64,000 nt of DNA from Labilibaculum manganireducens. Lineage in GTDB: Bacteria; Bacteroidota; Bacteroidia; Bacteroidales; Marinifilaceae. Where the stretch lies: NCBI RefSeq assembly GCF_002843385.1, contig NZ_MVDE01000020.1, forward strand, positions 1-64,000, in the 5' to 3' direction. Both the position numbers and the translations under genes were made by a program. A model generated the notes under the pieces. The model did no database searches and had not been told where the DNA came from. It saw only the letters and a list, made by a program, of their open reading frames with translations. This document shows, one piece after another, positions 1 to 8,969 of this stretch (its first letter is position 1; each line of letters starts with the position of its first letter).

Positions 1-153
1 TAGCTCCGGCGGCATTGTCCAACTATGTTTTATCCTTTATTTGGAACTATTCTGAGAAGTAAAAATCAGTGTTCTAAATAATGTTTTGTTAATTTTAAAA
101 AACGAAAGGATAAAACACTTTTACGTTAGCTGTGATTTAAAAAAAACGACACC
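1..153 (+). other. Upstream spacer of the first gene, attC-like end
   Basis: No gene is seen. The last 30 bases contain CGTTAGC (124-130) shortly before the first start codon. The same kind of CGTTAG(C/G) block precedes the genes at 2607, 3851 and 21512. This could be the right end of an integron-type attC site, but no inverted partner was identified, so the assignment is tentative. Confidence 0.25.
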
Positions 154-1251
154 GTGACAGATAAGAAATACATAGAATATTATCCGAACAGATTAGCAAA
201 ACTCAATGACTTTCCTAAACATCTTAAAGACAGGGAACGGTTTAATGACTATTGTAACGGAAAAAATGAATACTTCTATAAAGACGAAGGCAATTACGGT
301 TATAGACGCAATAACGAACATTTTACTTATGACCAAAGACTAGAAAGAGAATATTTATGGAATGACTTTGGTTTTTGGACAACTTGGCAAAAAACAGGTC
401 GAAATATTTTTGACTTTTCAGAAGGTCTTTTAGAAATGCTGAAAGATACAGACGTTTCAGATATAGACCTTGAACAAATTAAACTTCCTTATCCAAACTT
501 TTATCTTGATATTTCAAAGGCAAAAATTCCTTTTGCGGACGGTTTTATGCCATTGATTGAAGGAGTATATGTGTCGGAAGAAATTAACAAAGACATTGAC
601 GAAGATATTACGTATGAAAAAGTAATATCTTTTAATTTTACTGGAGACTATATCCAACACTTTAAACACATCAATGACAAGTTATACAATCACGTTAGGG
701 GTTTTCATTCTTATTCTCTATATCTGGACAGACCTTATAATTTGCTGAATGTTGGTGATGCCGTCAAAGATGCAAAAAGTATGTTTTTAGACGTTGACAC
801 TTGGGAAGACCATGATGATGACACGAAAATTGATTTATACAAAATCCATTCTGATTTCATTGAGCGAACAATAAAACTTGTTGTTAATTGTCTTCTTTAT
901 CTTTCTCTAAAAGATAAGGACGTAACGGAAAAATTCACATGTGATTTACCAATTCACCTTAAAACAAAACTTGAAAAAGCAAATACAAAAAGAAAGAAAG
1001 AAGTTGCGAATAATGAAATACGAAATTTTGGATTTAGTAAAATCAAGTTTGTCGGTCTTTATACTTTCCCTTCAAACAAATATGATAAAACAACAGGTCA
1101 AATTTCGCCACACTGGAGACGCGGACATTGGAGAAATCAAAAATTTGTAGAAAATCTTTCTCAGTCTAAATTGCTTTGGATTATGCCAACAATTGTCAAT
1201 AAAGATAAAGGTGAACCTTTAAAAGGGCACATATACTCTGTAGAAAATTAA
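154..1251 (+). CDS. Hypothetical protein, 365 aa
   Basis: I do not recognise this protein. It reads from a GTG codon; no in-frame ATG near the start fits better. It is soluble and charged, with no signal peptide or membrane segment, many aromatic and acidic residues, and a basic stretch (KTKLEKANTKRKKEV) near residue 275. The next gene starts 9 bases after its stop in the same direction, so the two were probably acquired and are expressed together. The position in a string of unrelated genes separated by structured spacers suggests a cargo gene. No function is proposed. Confidence 0.7.
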   Translation: MTDKKYIEYYPNRLAKLNDFPKHLKDRERFNDYCNGKNEYFYKDEGNYGYRRNNEHFTYDQRLEREYLWNDFGFWTTWQKTGRNIFDFSEGLLEMLKDTDVSDIDLEQIKLPYPNFYLDISKAKIPFADGFMPLIEGVYVSEEINKDIDEDITYEKVISFNFTGDYIQHFKHINDKLYNHVRGFHSYSLYLDRPYNLLNVGDAVKDAKSMFLDVDTWEDHDDDTKIDLYKIHSDFIERTIKLVVNCLLYLSLKDKDVTEKFTCDLPIHLKTKLEKANTKRKKEVANNEIRNFGFSKIKFVGLYTFPSNKYDKTTGQISPHWRRGHWRNQKFVENLSQSKLLWIMPTIVNKDKGEPLKGHIYSVEN

Positions 1252-1260
1252 AACTAAAAT

Positions 1261-1929
1261 ATGCTGCAAGGATATCCGACAAAAAATGGAACAGGAATTT
1301 CAATATTCGGAGACTATGGCGATTTAAATAGTCTTTACTCAACTGTTCATGAAATTGCTAACTCACTTGATGAATATAATGAGAGATTAAAAGCACAACA
1401 TCAATTACTTATGAATTTTGCTTATGAAATTCGTAAAGCATATTCAGGTCAACGTCTTACCGACAAACTAATATTTAACGGTGATGATAAAGAAATGCAT
1501 TATTATGGTTTTCAATGTGTTTGGACAGATATTCTAATCTTTATCTCTGCACTCAGACACAATGCTGGTTATGTGCAAACTGACAAACTTCAACAAGCAA
1601 ACATGTATATGCTTGAGTATGTTGTTGAAAGAGCTTTGTTTGAATATGACTCGGAAGGGGCAAATTCCATTCAACATTTTATTGGTCAACGTATAAATGT
1701 TACCAATAAATACGCTTTCATTATTTATCAAGCCTTACATATAAAATTTGTTTCAGACCGACAAGGAAAGAAAAGATTTAGAAATATACCAAAATTAATT
1801 GGTGACTACTTTTCAGAATGGAGACAAGAATATAAGGATTTGATAGCTTCTTTTGAAATTTCAGCAAAAGAGCAAAATTGTAAAATTACAGACCTTGAAT
1901 TTAATGATTTTCCAGAGATAAAATGGTAA
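1261..1929 (+). CDS. Hypothetical protein, possibly DUF6904-like
   Basis: A 222-residue soluble protein. The N-terminus (PTKNGTGISIFGDYGDLNSLY) resembles from memory the start of the DUF6904 family of uncharacterised proteins; this is a recollection, not a search. The rest is mostly helical with no catalytic motif that I can name. It follows the gene at 154 by 9 bases, suggesting one transcript. Twelve bases after its stop begins a 369-bp repeat that recurs at 3301, so the pair looks like a two-gene cassette whose 3' end has been invaded by a repeat. Confidence 0.65.
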   Translation: MLQGYPTKNGTGISIFGDYGDLNSLYSTVHEIANSLDEYNERLKAQHQLLMNFAYEIRKAYSGQRLTDKLIFNGDDKEMHYYGFQCVWTDILIFISALRHNAGYVQTDKLQQANMYMLEYVVERALFEYDSEGANSIQHFIGQRINVTNKYAFIIYQALHIKFVSDRQGKKRFRNIPKLIGDYFSEWRQEYKDLIASFEISAKEQNCKITDLEFNDFPEIKW

Positions 1930-1940
1930 GAAAAACCACA

Positions 1941-2309
1941 GCTAATCGAGTAGACAGGTGACGGTCTATTGACCGCCACTGTGCCTCTCACACCACCAGA
2001 TACTTCGCAAGCTCAGCATAAACCAAGCGGGTTTATTCACAAAATAATTTCACAATAAGGTATTCATTAAGGCTTCGCCGTACGTATACGGTCCCGAAAA
2101 ATCGGGATTAAGTTAAGGGGAACAAGGAATCACGTCTTACAGGCGTGATTTGTTTGTAAGTGTCGAGCATCGGTTCATAACCTCGCTTCCGCAACCTTTC
2201 AAGAGTAATGGTCGTTCTCAGAATTGGACTTACACCCTCTGGACTTTCTTTTATAAAACTTAACATTATAAAAGAACTTTTACTAAATTTACCATTCAAG
2301 GCACACACA
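1941..2309 (-). repeat. 369-bp repeat, copy 1; group II intron 3'-end-like
   Basis: This copy and 3301-3669 are nearly identical over 369 bp with an exact offset of 1360 bp. Read on the minus strand, the distal end forms a hairpin GTGGCGGTC-AATA-GACCGTCAC followed by CTGTCTACTCGAT, which resembles domain VI and the terminal AT of a group II intron. A domain V-like arm (CCGTATACGTACGG region) lies inside but is split by about 80 extra bases, so it cannot be a working intron. A 66-codon minus-strand open frame (2108-2308) is carried by both long copies. The intron identity is inference from the 3'-end signature. Confidence 0.55.
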
Positions 2310-2606
2310 ATATGTATAAAATATAGGCGGTTTTGTGCGGTTATTAATGTTTCTACTTTCTATTAAGTTTAGTGCAGTCGGATAAGGCATTAGTTTCTAT
2401 TCGCCTACATTTCATACATTTAACGTCAGTCTGTCTAATAACCTAAACTAACTTGCTTAGATTCTCCTATTTATTCATTTTTACAGACTACTACTTATAT
2501 AAATCACTGTCAAGCTTTGCTTTTTAGACAGTCTGCCGTTAGCGGTCATTGTAAAACGACATTGAAGAAACTGAACATTAATAACTAATTTAAAATACAG
2601 AACATT
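2310..2606 (+). other. Structured spacer, attC-like
   Basis: No gene is seen. The stretch ends with CGTTAGCGG (2537-2545) about 60 bases before the next start codon. Just upstream is a short inverted repeat ACTGTC (2506-2511) / GACAGT (2527-2532). The same CGTTAGCGGT(C/T)AT block recurs at 21486 before another single gene. I read this as a possible attC-like recombination site or its remnant. Secondary-structure folding of the bottom strand would decide. Confidence 0.3.
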
Positions 2607-3068
2607 ATGGCAGCAAATGGTGCAACTCAAGATAATGTATGGCCTTTACCAAAGTTTTACTTCAAAGTAAAACTAGGCTCACAAGACAATACCGTTTCTT
2701 TTCAAGAGATTTCCGGATTAGAAACGGAGACACAAGTAATTGAATATAGACACGGTGACAGCAAACAATTTTCGACCATTAAAATGCCGGGAATAGCTAA
2801 AACTGGCAACGTAACACTTAAAAAAGGCGTTTTTGTAAAAGACAATAATTTCTTTAAATGGTATGATGCCATTAAGATGAATACCATTAAAAGAGAAACC
2901 GTTACTATTCAGTTATTAGACGAAGGTGGAAAATCTACTATGACATGGACGTTAATTAACGCTTGGCCTACAAAAATTTCAAGCCTTGATTTAAAATCGG
3001 ATGCGAATGAAGTTGCAATTGAAACATTGGAGTTAGCTCATGAAGGAATAACCATAGCAAATGGTTAG
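2607..3068 (+). CDS. Contractile tail tube protein (T4 gp19 / Afp1 family), orphan
   Basis: A 153-residue protein with the hallmarks of the phage tail tube family (gp19-like; Afp1/Pvc1 in extracellular contractile injection systems). The sequence shows PLPKFYFKVKLG near the N-terminus, FQEISGLETETQVIEYRHGD around residues 32-50, the KRGVF-like turn (TLKKGVFVKDNNFFKWYD), and a C-terminal WPTKISSLDLKSDANEVAIETLELAHEG. Such proteins stack into the inner tube of a syringe-like particle. No sheath, baseplate or ATPase gene is nearby. The gene sits alone between two copies of a 369-bp repeat. It may complement a distant injection-system locus or be a stranded cargo gene. Confidence 0.85.
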   Translation: MAANGATQDNVWPLPKFYFKVKLGSQDNTVSFQEISGLETETQVIEYRHGDSKQFSTIKMPGIAKTGNVTLKKGVFVKDNNFFKWYDAIKMNTIKRETVTIQLLDEGGKSTMTWTLINAWPTKISSLDLKSDANEVAIETLELAHEGITIANG

Positions 3069-3110
3069 TATGTGAGTGAGATTGACACATAAGTATCCTT
3101 TTATTTCTAA

Positions 3111-3239
3111 ATGTCTTTTTCAGGTGTACCTAAAAAGGCCGGAGTTAATTATAAATAGGCACCTGGAATAACTATAGTAATAAGGATAGATGAAACACCT
3201 CAAGGTAATTCAACTCTGTTGGATTCTACCAAATCATAG
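3111..3239 (+). pseudogene. Possible remnant of a gene following the tail tube gene
   Basis: An ATG at 3111 opens a short frame (MSFSGVPKKAGVNYK) that is stopped at 3156-3158. The same frame then continues with protein-like residues (GITIVIRIDETPQGNSTLLD) to a second stop at 3237. The composition looks coding and it follows the tail tube gene, so it may be the start of a decayed neighbour. The family is not recognised. Confidence 0.25.
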
Positions 3240-3300
3240 GAAGAAATATTGATAAAATGTAAGCGAGAAATAAAACGTGAACTAAATAAAACAACGAACC

Positions 3301-3669
3301 GCTAATCGAGTAGACAGGTGACGGTCTATTGACCGCCACTGTGCCTCTCACACCACCAGATACTTCGCAAGCTCAGCATAAACCAAGCGGGTTTATTCAC
3401 AAAATAATTTCACAATAAGGTATTCATTAAGGCTTCGCCGTACGTATACGGTTCCGAGAAATCGGGATTAAGTTATGGGGAATAGTAAATCACGTCTTAC
3501 AGGCGTGATTTGTTTGTAAATGTCGAGCATAGATTCATAACCTCGCTTCCGCAACCTTTCACGAGTAATGGTCGTTCTCAGAATTGGACTTACACCCTCT
3601 GGACTTTCTTTTATAAAACTTAACATTATAAACGAACTTTTACTAAATTTACCATTCAAGGCACACACA
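3301..3669 (-). repeat. 369-bp repeat, copy 2; group II intron 3'-end-like
   Basis: Second copy of the repeat at 1941-2309, differing at a handful of positions. It has the same minus-strand domain VI-like hairpin ending in CTACTCGAT and the same split domain V-like arm. The minus-strand open frame (3468-3677) is conserved between copies but contains no reverse transcriptase motif I can see. The two copies flank the tail tube gene and are in direct orientation, so recombination between them would delete or circularise 1360 bp. Confidence 0.55.
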
Positions 3670-3850
3670 TTTTGCATATTCCATAAGGGGTTCAGTGGTA
3701 TGCTAGCGGCGGTTTTCCGCTCATTATCTCGTCCGTACCCGGACAGATAATCACACGTAAACCCTTACGTAACATGCAATTTTCCGTTAGGCAAAATTTC
3801 TAATTAACGCGTTTTTCTAACCATTACAGTATTGACAAATCAAGATTCGA
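3670..3850 (+). other. Imperfect inverted-repeat spacer, attC-like
   Basis: No gene is seen. Outer arms GCATATTCCATAAGGGGTT (from 3674) and AACCCTTACGTAACATGC (about 3760-3777) form an imperfect stem enclosing GC-rich sequence. CGTTAGGC, which matches the GTTRRRY core of integron attC sites, follows at 3784-3791. The segment TTCAG(T/C)GGTATGC recurs in the spacer at 21358-21495. This is the best attC-like candidate of the window, although a clean R'' box was not found. Confidence 0.4.
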
Positions 3851-4642
3851 ATGAAATTAAAAGAGTTACTATTTGACAAGACTAATAAGATTTTAAACTA
3901 TTTTAAAAATAATATTATAAATATATTGATTCAGTTTGTGGTTACTTTTAGTGGAGTTTACCTTTCGTTAGATTTGCTCGAAAAGCAGAATGCAGAAATT
4001 GAAAAGAGAGAAATAGAAAGTTTATATAGAGTAATTAAAGAGGATTTTAGACAGACTTATGCTTTGACAGCTAATAATATGGCTGATGAAAACATTCGAA
4101 TTAGAATGGAAAATAAAAGATTAGCCGTGCCAGAAAATAAATATATAGGTTCAGCTTATATTGTATTCCCTTCAACAGCAGAGCTATTATTAAAAGACAG
4201 GACTAACTTAAAATATTGCTCACAAGAATCATTGACATATTTCACTCATTTATTGCATAAACTGAGACTAACAAAAGATAAGTTGGATAATCGTGGTCAA
4301 TACAATAAGACAGCTAAAAATGAACAATTACTAACTGACTTCATGTTTTACAATACACTTTTGGCAATGGGATATAATATTTTAAAACAAGAATTAGAAT
4401 TTCAATCTGAAAGAATTAGTAAACAAAAATTAACTGAAACTCTTAAAAATATTGAATCAAAATGCGGAATATTATCAGAAAAATATTCATCTAGTTTTGA
4501 TGGGGAAATTTTTAACTTAACTATGGATTCTATTTTTATTCCTATTGAACAGGTTATTAATCATGGTGATAGTGTTTCTATATCATTATCTCATGTAGGA
4601 ATTTCATGGAGAGAATTCAAGAAAAGACATATGCTAAAATAA
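3851..4642 (+). CDS. Hypothetical membrane-anchored protein
   Basis: A 263-residue protein that I do not recognise. One hydrophobic segment lies near the N-terminus (about residues 19-42, IINILIQFVVTFSGVYLSLDL), followed by a charged helix and a long, mostly helical soluble part. This layout suggests an inner-membrane anchor with the remaining 210 residues on one side. It starts about 60 bases after the CGTTAGGC block and stops 8 bases before the third group-II-intron-like repeat, as expected for a single-gene cassette. No function is proposed. Confidence 0.65.
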   Translation: MKLKELLFDKTNKILNYFKNNIINILIQFVVTFSGVYLSLDLLEKQNAEIEKREIESLYRVIKEDFRQTYALTANNMADENIRIRMENKRLAVPENKYIGSAYIVFPSTAELLLKDRTNLKYCSQESLTYFTHLLHKLRLTKDKLDNRGQYNKTAKNEQLLTDFMFYNTLLAMGYNILKQELEFQSERISKQKLTETLKNIESKCGILSEKYSSSFDGEIFNLTMDSIFIPIEQVINHGDSVSISLSHVGISWREFKKRHMLK

Positions 4643-4650
4643 ACTTTGCC

Positions 4651-4863
4651 CAATCGAGTAGATGATCCCGACTAGAATAGCCGGGATACACCTCTCACAC
4701 CAGCGTACGGGTCTCGTATACGGTTCCGAGAAATCGGGATTAAGTTAAGGGGAATAAGGAATCACGTCTTGTAGGCGTGATTTGTTTGTAAATGTCGAGC
4801 ATAGATTCATAACCACGTTTCCGCAATCTTTCAAGGGTAATAGTCGTTCTCAGAATTGGACTT
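4651..4863 (-). repeat. Repeat copy 3, shorter and rearranged; domain V/VI-like
   Basis: Read on the minus strand it gives GAACCGTATACGAGACCCG followed by GTACGCTGGTGTGAGAGG, then a hairpin TCCCGGCTATTCTAGTCGGGA and CATCTACTCGAT. That is the order of group II intron domain V, domain VI with a branch-point-like A, and the 3' end. Here the domain V-like hairpin is uninterrupted, unlike copies 1 and 2. The block that splits domain V in those copies appears in diverged form at 4863-4910 on the other side, so the copies are rearranged relative to each other. The usual AGC triad of domain V is not intact. Confidence 0.5.
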
Positions 4864-5020
4864 TATTCACAAATATATTATTTCGGGCGTTCATGAAGAC
4901 TTCTCCGTAGAGCAATGACTCATAAAATCATTTATTTGCGACGAATGAAAGCTTTTTTACATCAACAAGACAATTGTACGGAATTTACCTGGAATAGTAA
5001 TGAATTCCTAAGTCTATTAG

Positions 5021-6073
5021 GTGAGGCAAGAAACCTGCAAGGCCGACTTGTTGGAAAATATGGAAACATTGGGTTTTGACTTAAGAAATGAGGCTTTACT
5101 TGATACATTGACACTTGATGTACTAAAATCATCAGAAATTGAAGGAGAAATTCTAAATCCCGACCAGGTTCGTTCATCAATTGCTCGTAGATTAGGAATG
5201 GAAATAGCTGGTTCGGTAGAATCTGATAGGAATGTAGAAGGCGTTGTTGAAATGATGCTTGATGCAACACAAAATTGCTTTAAACCATTAACTGCAGAGA
5301 GATTATTTGATTGGCATGCCGCCCTCTTTCCAACGGGTAGAAATGGAATGTACAAAATTACGGTTGCTGATTGGAGAAAGGATACAACAGGACCGATGCA
5401 AGTTGTATCAGGAGCAATGGGAAAAGAGAAAGTACATTATCAAGCGCCCAATTCAGGATTGCCAGAAAAAGAAATGACCCGATTTTTAGATTGGTTTAAT
5501 AGTAACGCCCCGATTGATTTGGTAATTAAGGCAGCGATAGCACATTTATGGTTCGTGACAATTCATCCTTTTGACGATGGAAACGGTAGGGTAACAAGAG
5601 CTTTAACGGATATGCTTCTGGCGCAATCAGACAAAAGTAATCAACGGTTTTACAGTATGTCGGCGCAGATTAGAATAGAGAGAAAACAGTATTACGAACT
5701 ACTGGAAAAGACGCAAAAAGGTAATTTAGATATAACAAATTGGATTGCGTGGTTTTTAAGTTGTTTGATTAATGCCCTTAAATCAACAGATATTGTTTTA
5801 ACAAAAGTGTTATTTAAAGCAGATTTTTGGCAAAAACACATTGATACTGTTATAAATGACCGGCAGAAAAAAATATTGAATAAGTTGATGGATGGATTTG
5901 ATGGAAAACTGACATCTTCAAAATGGGCGAAAATTGCAAAATGTTCCAAAGATTCGGCTGTTCGCGACATAAATGCCCTGATTGAAAAAGGAATATTACA
6001 AAGAGAAGCCGCGGGAGGAAGAAGTACTAATTACGAACTGACAGGAATGCCAGCGGCTAACAACAATGTATAA
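5021..6073 (+). CDS. Fic family protein with frameshifted N-terminus
   Basis: Fic enzymes transfer AMP or a related group from a nucleotide to hydroxyl side chains of target proteins. The active-site loop HPFDDGNGRVTR (His about 182) is complete. The inhibitory motif SSEIEGE lies near residue 37, the class II arrangement in which an N-terminal helix blocks the ATP site. The C-terminal 80 residues look like a winged helix. This frame uses GTG at 5021, but the real N-terminus is in the adjacent frame from ATG 4945 (FTWNSNEFLSLLGEARNLQG). One extra T at about 5059 separates the two. The core may still be made from ATG 5060, or the gene may be dead. Confidence 0.85.
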   Translation: MRQETCKADLLENMETLGFDLRNEALLDTLTLDVLKSSEIEGEILNPDQVRSSIARRLGMEIAGSVESDRNVEGVVEMMLDATQNCFKPLTAERLFDWHAALFPTGRNGMYKITVADWRKDTTGPMQVVSGAMGKEKVHYQAPNSGLPEKEMTRFLDWFNSNAPIDLVIKAAIAHLWFVTIHPFDDGNGRVTRALTDMLLAQSDKSNQRFYSMSAQIRIERKQYYELLEKTQKGNLDITNWIAWFLSCLINALKSTDIVLTKVLFKADFWQKHIDTVINDRQKKILNKLMDGFDGKLTSSKWAKIAKCSKDSAVRDINALIEKGILQREAAGGRSTNYELTGMPAANNNV

Positions 6074-6108
6074 AATAATAACAGGCAATGGCTTCATTTG
6101 CCATTGTT

Positions 6109-6291
6109 TCAGTCCTTTTTTGTCACAAATTTCAGTAGTTTTTTAAGATGATAGGCCGCAGCAGACATGTGCATTAGCTTGTTGGCCTGGCGAATGCCTA
6201 TGGTATTGATTTTCCGAAGATCCATATACTGGATTGGAACCCTATCTGCAAACAGTACAGCTATACTTTGTTGCTTCTGGAAAGTTAATTC
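6109..6291 (-). pseudogene. C-terminal stub of an IS1182/IS5-like transposase
   Basis: The minus strand encodes about 60 residues ending in RKINTIGIRQANKLMHMSAA and KKLLKF before a stop at 6109. This is the pattern of the last helix of DDE transposases of the IS1182/IS5 type in Bacteroidetes. Nothing of the catalytic domain remains and no terminal repeat was found. The fragment reaches into the last codons of the araC-type gene, so the insertion or deletion joint lies at the end of that gene. The exact IS family is uncertain. Confidence 0.6.
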
Positions 6292-7184
6292 AGATTCCGA
6301 TACTCACTGGGCGACATACCAACACTCTTCTTGAACATCCGGGTAAAATGCTGTGGATATTTAAATCCAAGTTCATATGCAATTTCACTAACAGGTTTTG
6401 AAATATCAAGGATTCTATCTTTTGCAATATTCATCACAGTTAATTGAATGTATTCCTGAGCCGTTTTTCCAGTCTCTTTTTTAACTAAATCGCCAAAATA
6501 GTTAGCCGATAGATGAAATGCATCTGCAAAATACGCTACCGAAGGTAAACCAAGTTCTTGTGGTTTAACTGACTTAAAATAGGTATTCAATTCGTTTTCG
6601 AATTTTTCAAGAATCCCTTTGTTTAAATACTCTCGTGTTATAAACTGACGGTCGTAAAACCTCATACAATAATCGAGAAACAATTGAATGTTATTAACAA
6701 TAAGTCTTCTGCTGTGTTTGTCTATGGGTTGACTAACTTCAAACTGAATTTTATCGAACAGTTCCAATATCATTTTTCGTTCCCGCTCCGAAATATGCAA
6801 AGCCTCGTTTATGTCATATGAAAAGAAGCTGTAATCTCTGATTTGTTTTCCAAGGTTGGTTCCTAATATCAAATCAGGATGAAACATCAATGCCCAGCCT
6901 TTTCTAACTTTAGAATTATTACGTACCAATTCAAGAATTTGTCCGGGAGAAACAAAAACCAAACTACCTTCTTCATAATCATAGGTATTTCTGCCATACT
7001 TAAGTTCCCCACAATTTACTTCCTTTAAAAAGATAGCGTACACACCATAATAAAAATGCGTGTGTTCGGAGTAGTTTATTACTGTCTGCGAAAAGTCGAC
7101 GATGCTAACCAGAGGATGAAATGTTTCCAGTCCATTTAGTTTATTGTAGTCTGCAACCGATTCAATTCTAAAAATATTTTTCAT
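6285..7184 (-). CDS. AraC family transcriptional regulator
   Basis: A 299-residue regulator. The first ~170 residues form a cupin-like sensor (SEHTHFYYGVYAIFLKEVNCGELKYG). The last ~100 contain two helix-turn-helix units, with the signature KPVSEIAYELGFKYPQHFTRMFKKSVGMSPSEYR. It is divergent from the four-gene redox operon starting at 7448 and separated from it by 263 bases holding two 38-bp direct repeats, so it very probably controls that operon, as AraC proteins beside such genes often do in response to electrophiles. Its stop codon abuts a transposase stub. Confidence 0.9.
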   Translation of the reverse strand: MKNIFRIESVADYNKLNGLETFHPLVSIVDFSQTVINYSEHTHFYYGVYAIFLKEVNCGELKYGRNTYDYEEGSLVFVSPGQILELVRNNSKVRKGWALMFHPDLILGTNLGKQIRDYSFFSYDINEALHISERERKMILELFDKIQFEVSQPIDKHSRRLIVNNIQLFLDYCMRFYDRQFITREYLNKGILEKFENELNTYFKSVKPQELGLPSVAYFADAFHLSANYFGDLVKKETGKTAQEYIQLTVMNIAKDRILDISKPVSEIAYELGFKYPQHFTRMFKKSVGMSPSEYRNLN

Positions 7185-7254
7185 CGCTGTAAATCTGAAA
7201 TTATATTACAAATATACATCAGTAATTGCTTATTTATAAATCCAATAGAGCAAA

Positions 7255-7383
7255 TCAGTAATAATGGTAGGTATATCCGTAATCGGTATAATTTAAGGCT
7301 TTAAATTGAAGTCAAAAACCAAAAATATAATACCTTAAAGTGTATTCAGTAATAATGGTAAGTCAATCCGTAATCTGTATAAT
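7255..7383. promoter_or_regulatory. Two 38-bp direct repeats, likely AraC-type operators
   Basis: TCAGTAATAATGGTA...ATCCGTAATC.GTATAAT occurs at 7255-7292 and again at 7346-7383, matching at 34 of 38 positions with a 91-base offset. A partial third copy (ATCAGTAATTG) lies near 7218. Direct repeats are the usual binding pattern of AraC proteins. The second copy lies about 65 bases before the flavodoxin start, next to where a promoter is expected; the first is nearer the araC-type gene. A loop or dual control of both genes is inferred. Confidence 0.6.
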
Positions 7384-7447
7384 AAAACTGCTTTTTTCTC
7401 TTTGGATATTTGTAATGTGAAATTTTGTATAACAAGAAGCTAACAAA

Positions 7448-7966
7448 ATGAAAAAAGGATTAATAGCATATTACTCAAGGAAAGGTCAGAATTATGTAGG
7501 TGGTAGTATTATAAATCTACCTATAGGTAATACAGAAGTGGTGGCTAAAAAAATACAAATACTAACCGGAAGTGATTTATTTTTTATCGATACCATGAAA
7601 GGGTACCCTATTGATTACATGGAAACAACTCGTGTTGCTCAAAGGGAATTAGATGATGATGCCCGACCGGAGCTTACAGATACCGTTGATAATATGGATG
7701 AATATGATGTAATATACCTGGGTTATCCCAATTGGTGGGGCACATTCCCAATGGCTGTATTCACATTCTTGGAATCCTACGATTTTTCAGGGAAGACCAT
7801 AATTACTTTTTGTACACATGAAGGCAGCGGATTAGGACATAGCCTTGCAGATATTAAAAAATATTGCCAGGGAGCAAATGTTTTGGATGGTATTGCAATT
7901 AAAGGGGGTTCAGTGCAAAATGCCGATTTTCAAATTGAAAAATGGCTAAATAGATTAAAAAAATAA
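7448..7966 (+). CDS. Flavodoxin
   Basis: A 172-residue FMN protein. The N-terminal strand and loop (GLIAYYSRKGQNY) form the phosphate-binding site. The flavin-stacking loops YLGYPNWWGTFPMAV and FCTHEGSGLGHS are typical of the long-loop flavodoxins that serve as quinone or nitro reductases in Bacteroidetes and Firmicutes. It is the first gene of a four-gene operon; the next gene begins 3 bases after its stop. It probably supplies or handles electrons for the aldo/keto reductase and alcohol dehydrogenase downstream. The start ATG follows the direct-repeat region. Confidence 0.9.
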   Translation: MKKGLIAYYSRKGQNYVGGSIINLPIGNTEVVAKKIQILTGSDLFFIDTMKGYPIDYMETTRVAQRELDDDARPELTDTVDNMDEYDVIYLGYPNWWGTFPMAVFTFLESYDFSGKTIITFCTHEGSGLGHSLADIKKYCQGANVLDGIAIKGGSVQNADFQIEKWLNRLKK

Positions 7967-8959
<993 letters not shown>

Positions 8960-8969
8960 AACCAAAATC

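Noticed and set aside
941-1150. Overlapping open frame inside the 365-residue gene
   Set aside because: Shadow frame within a longer, better supported gene.
2108-2308. Minus-strand 66-codon open frame, repeated at 3468-3677, considered as a gene
   Set aside because: It lies wholly inside the repeat, so its conservation comes with the repeat. No family motif, and copy 3 does not keep it.
2607-3068. Prophage
   Set aside because: The tail tube gene is alone; no capsid, terminase, integrase or lysis gene is in the window.
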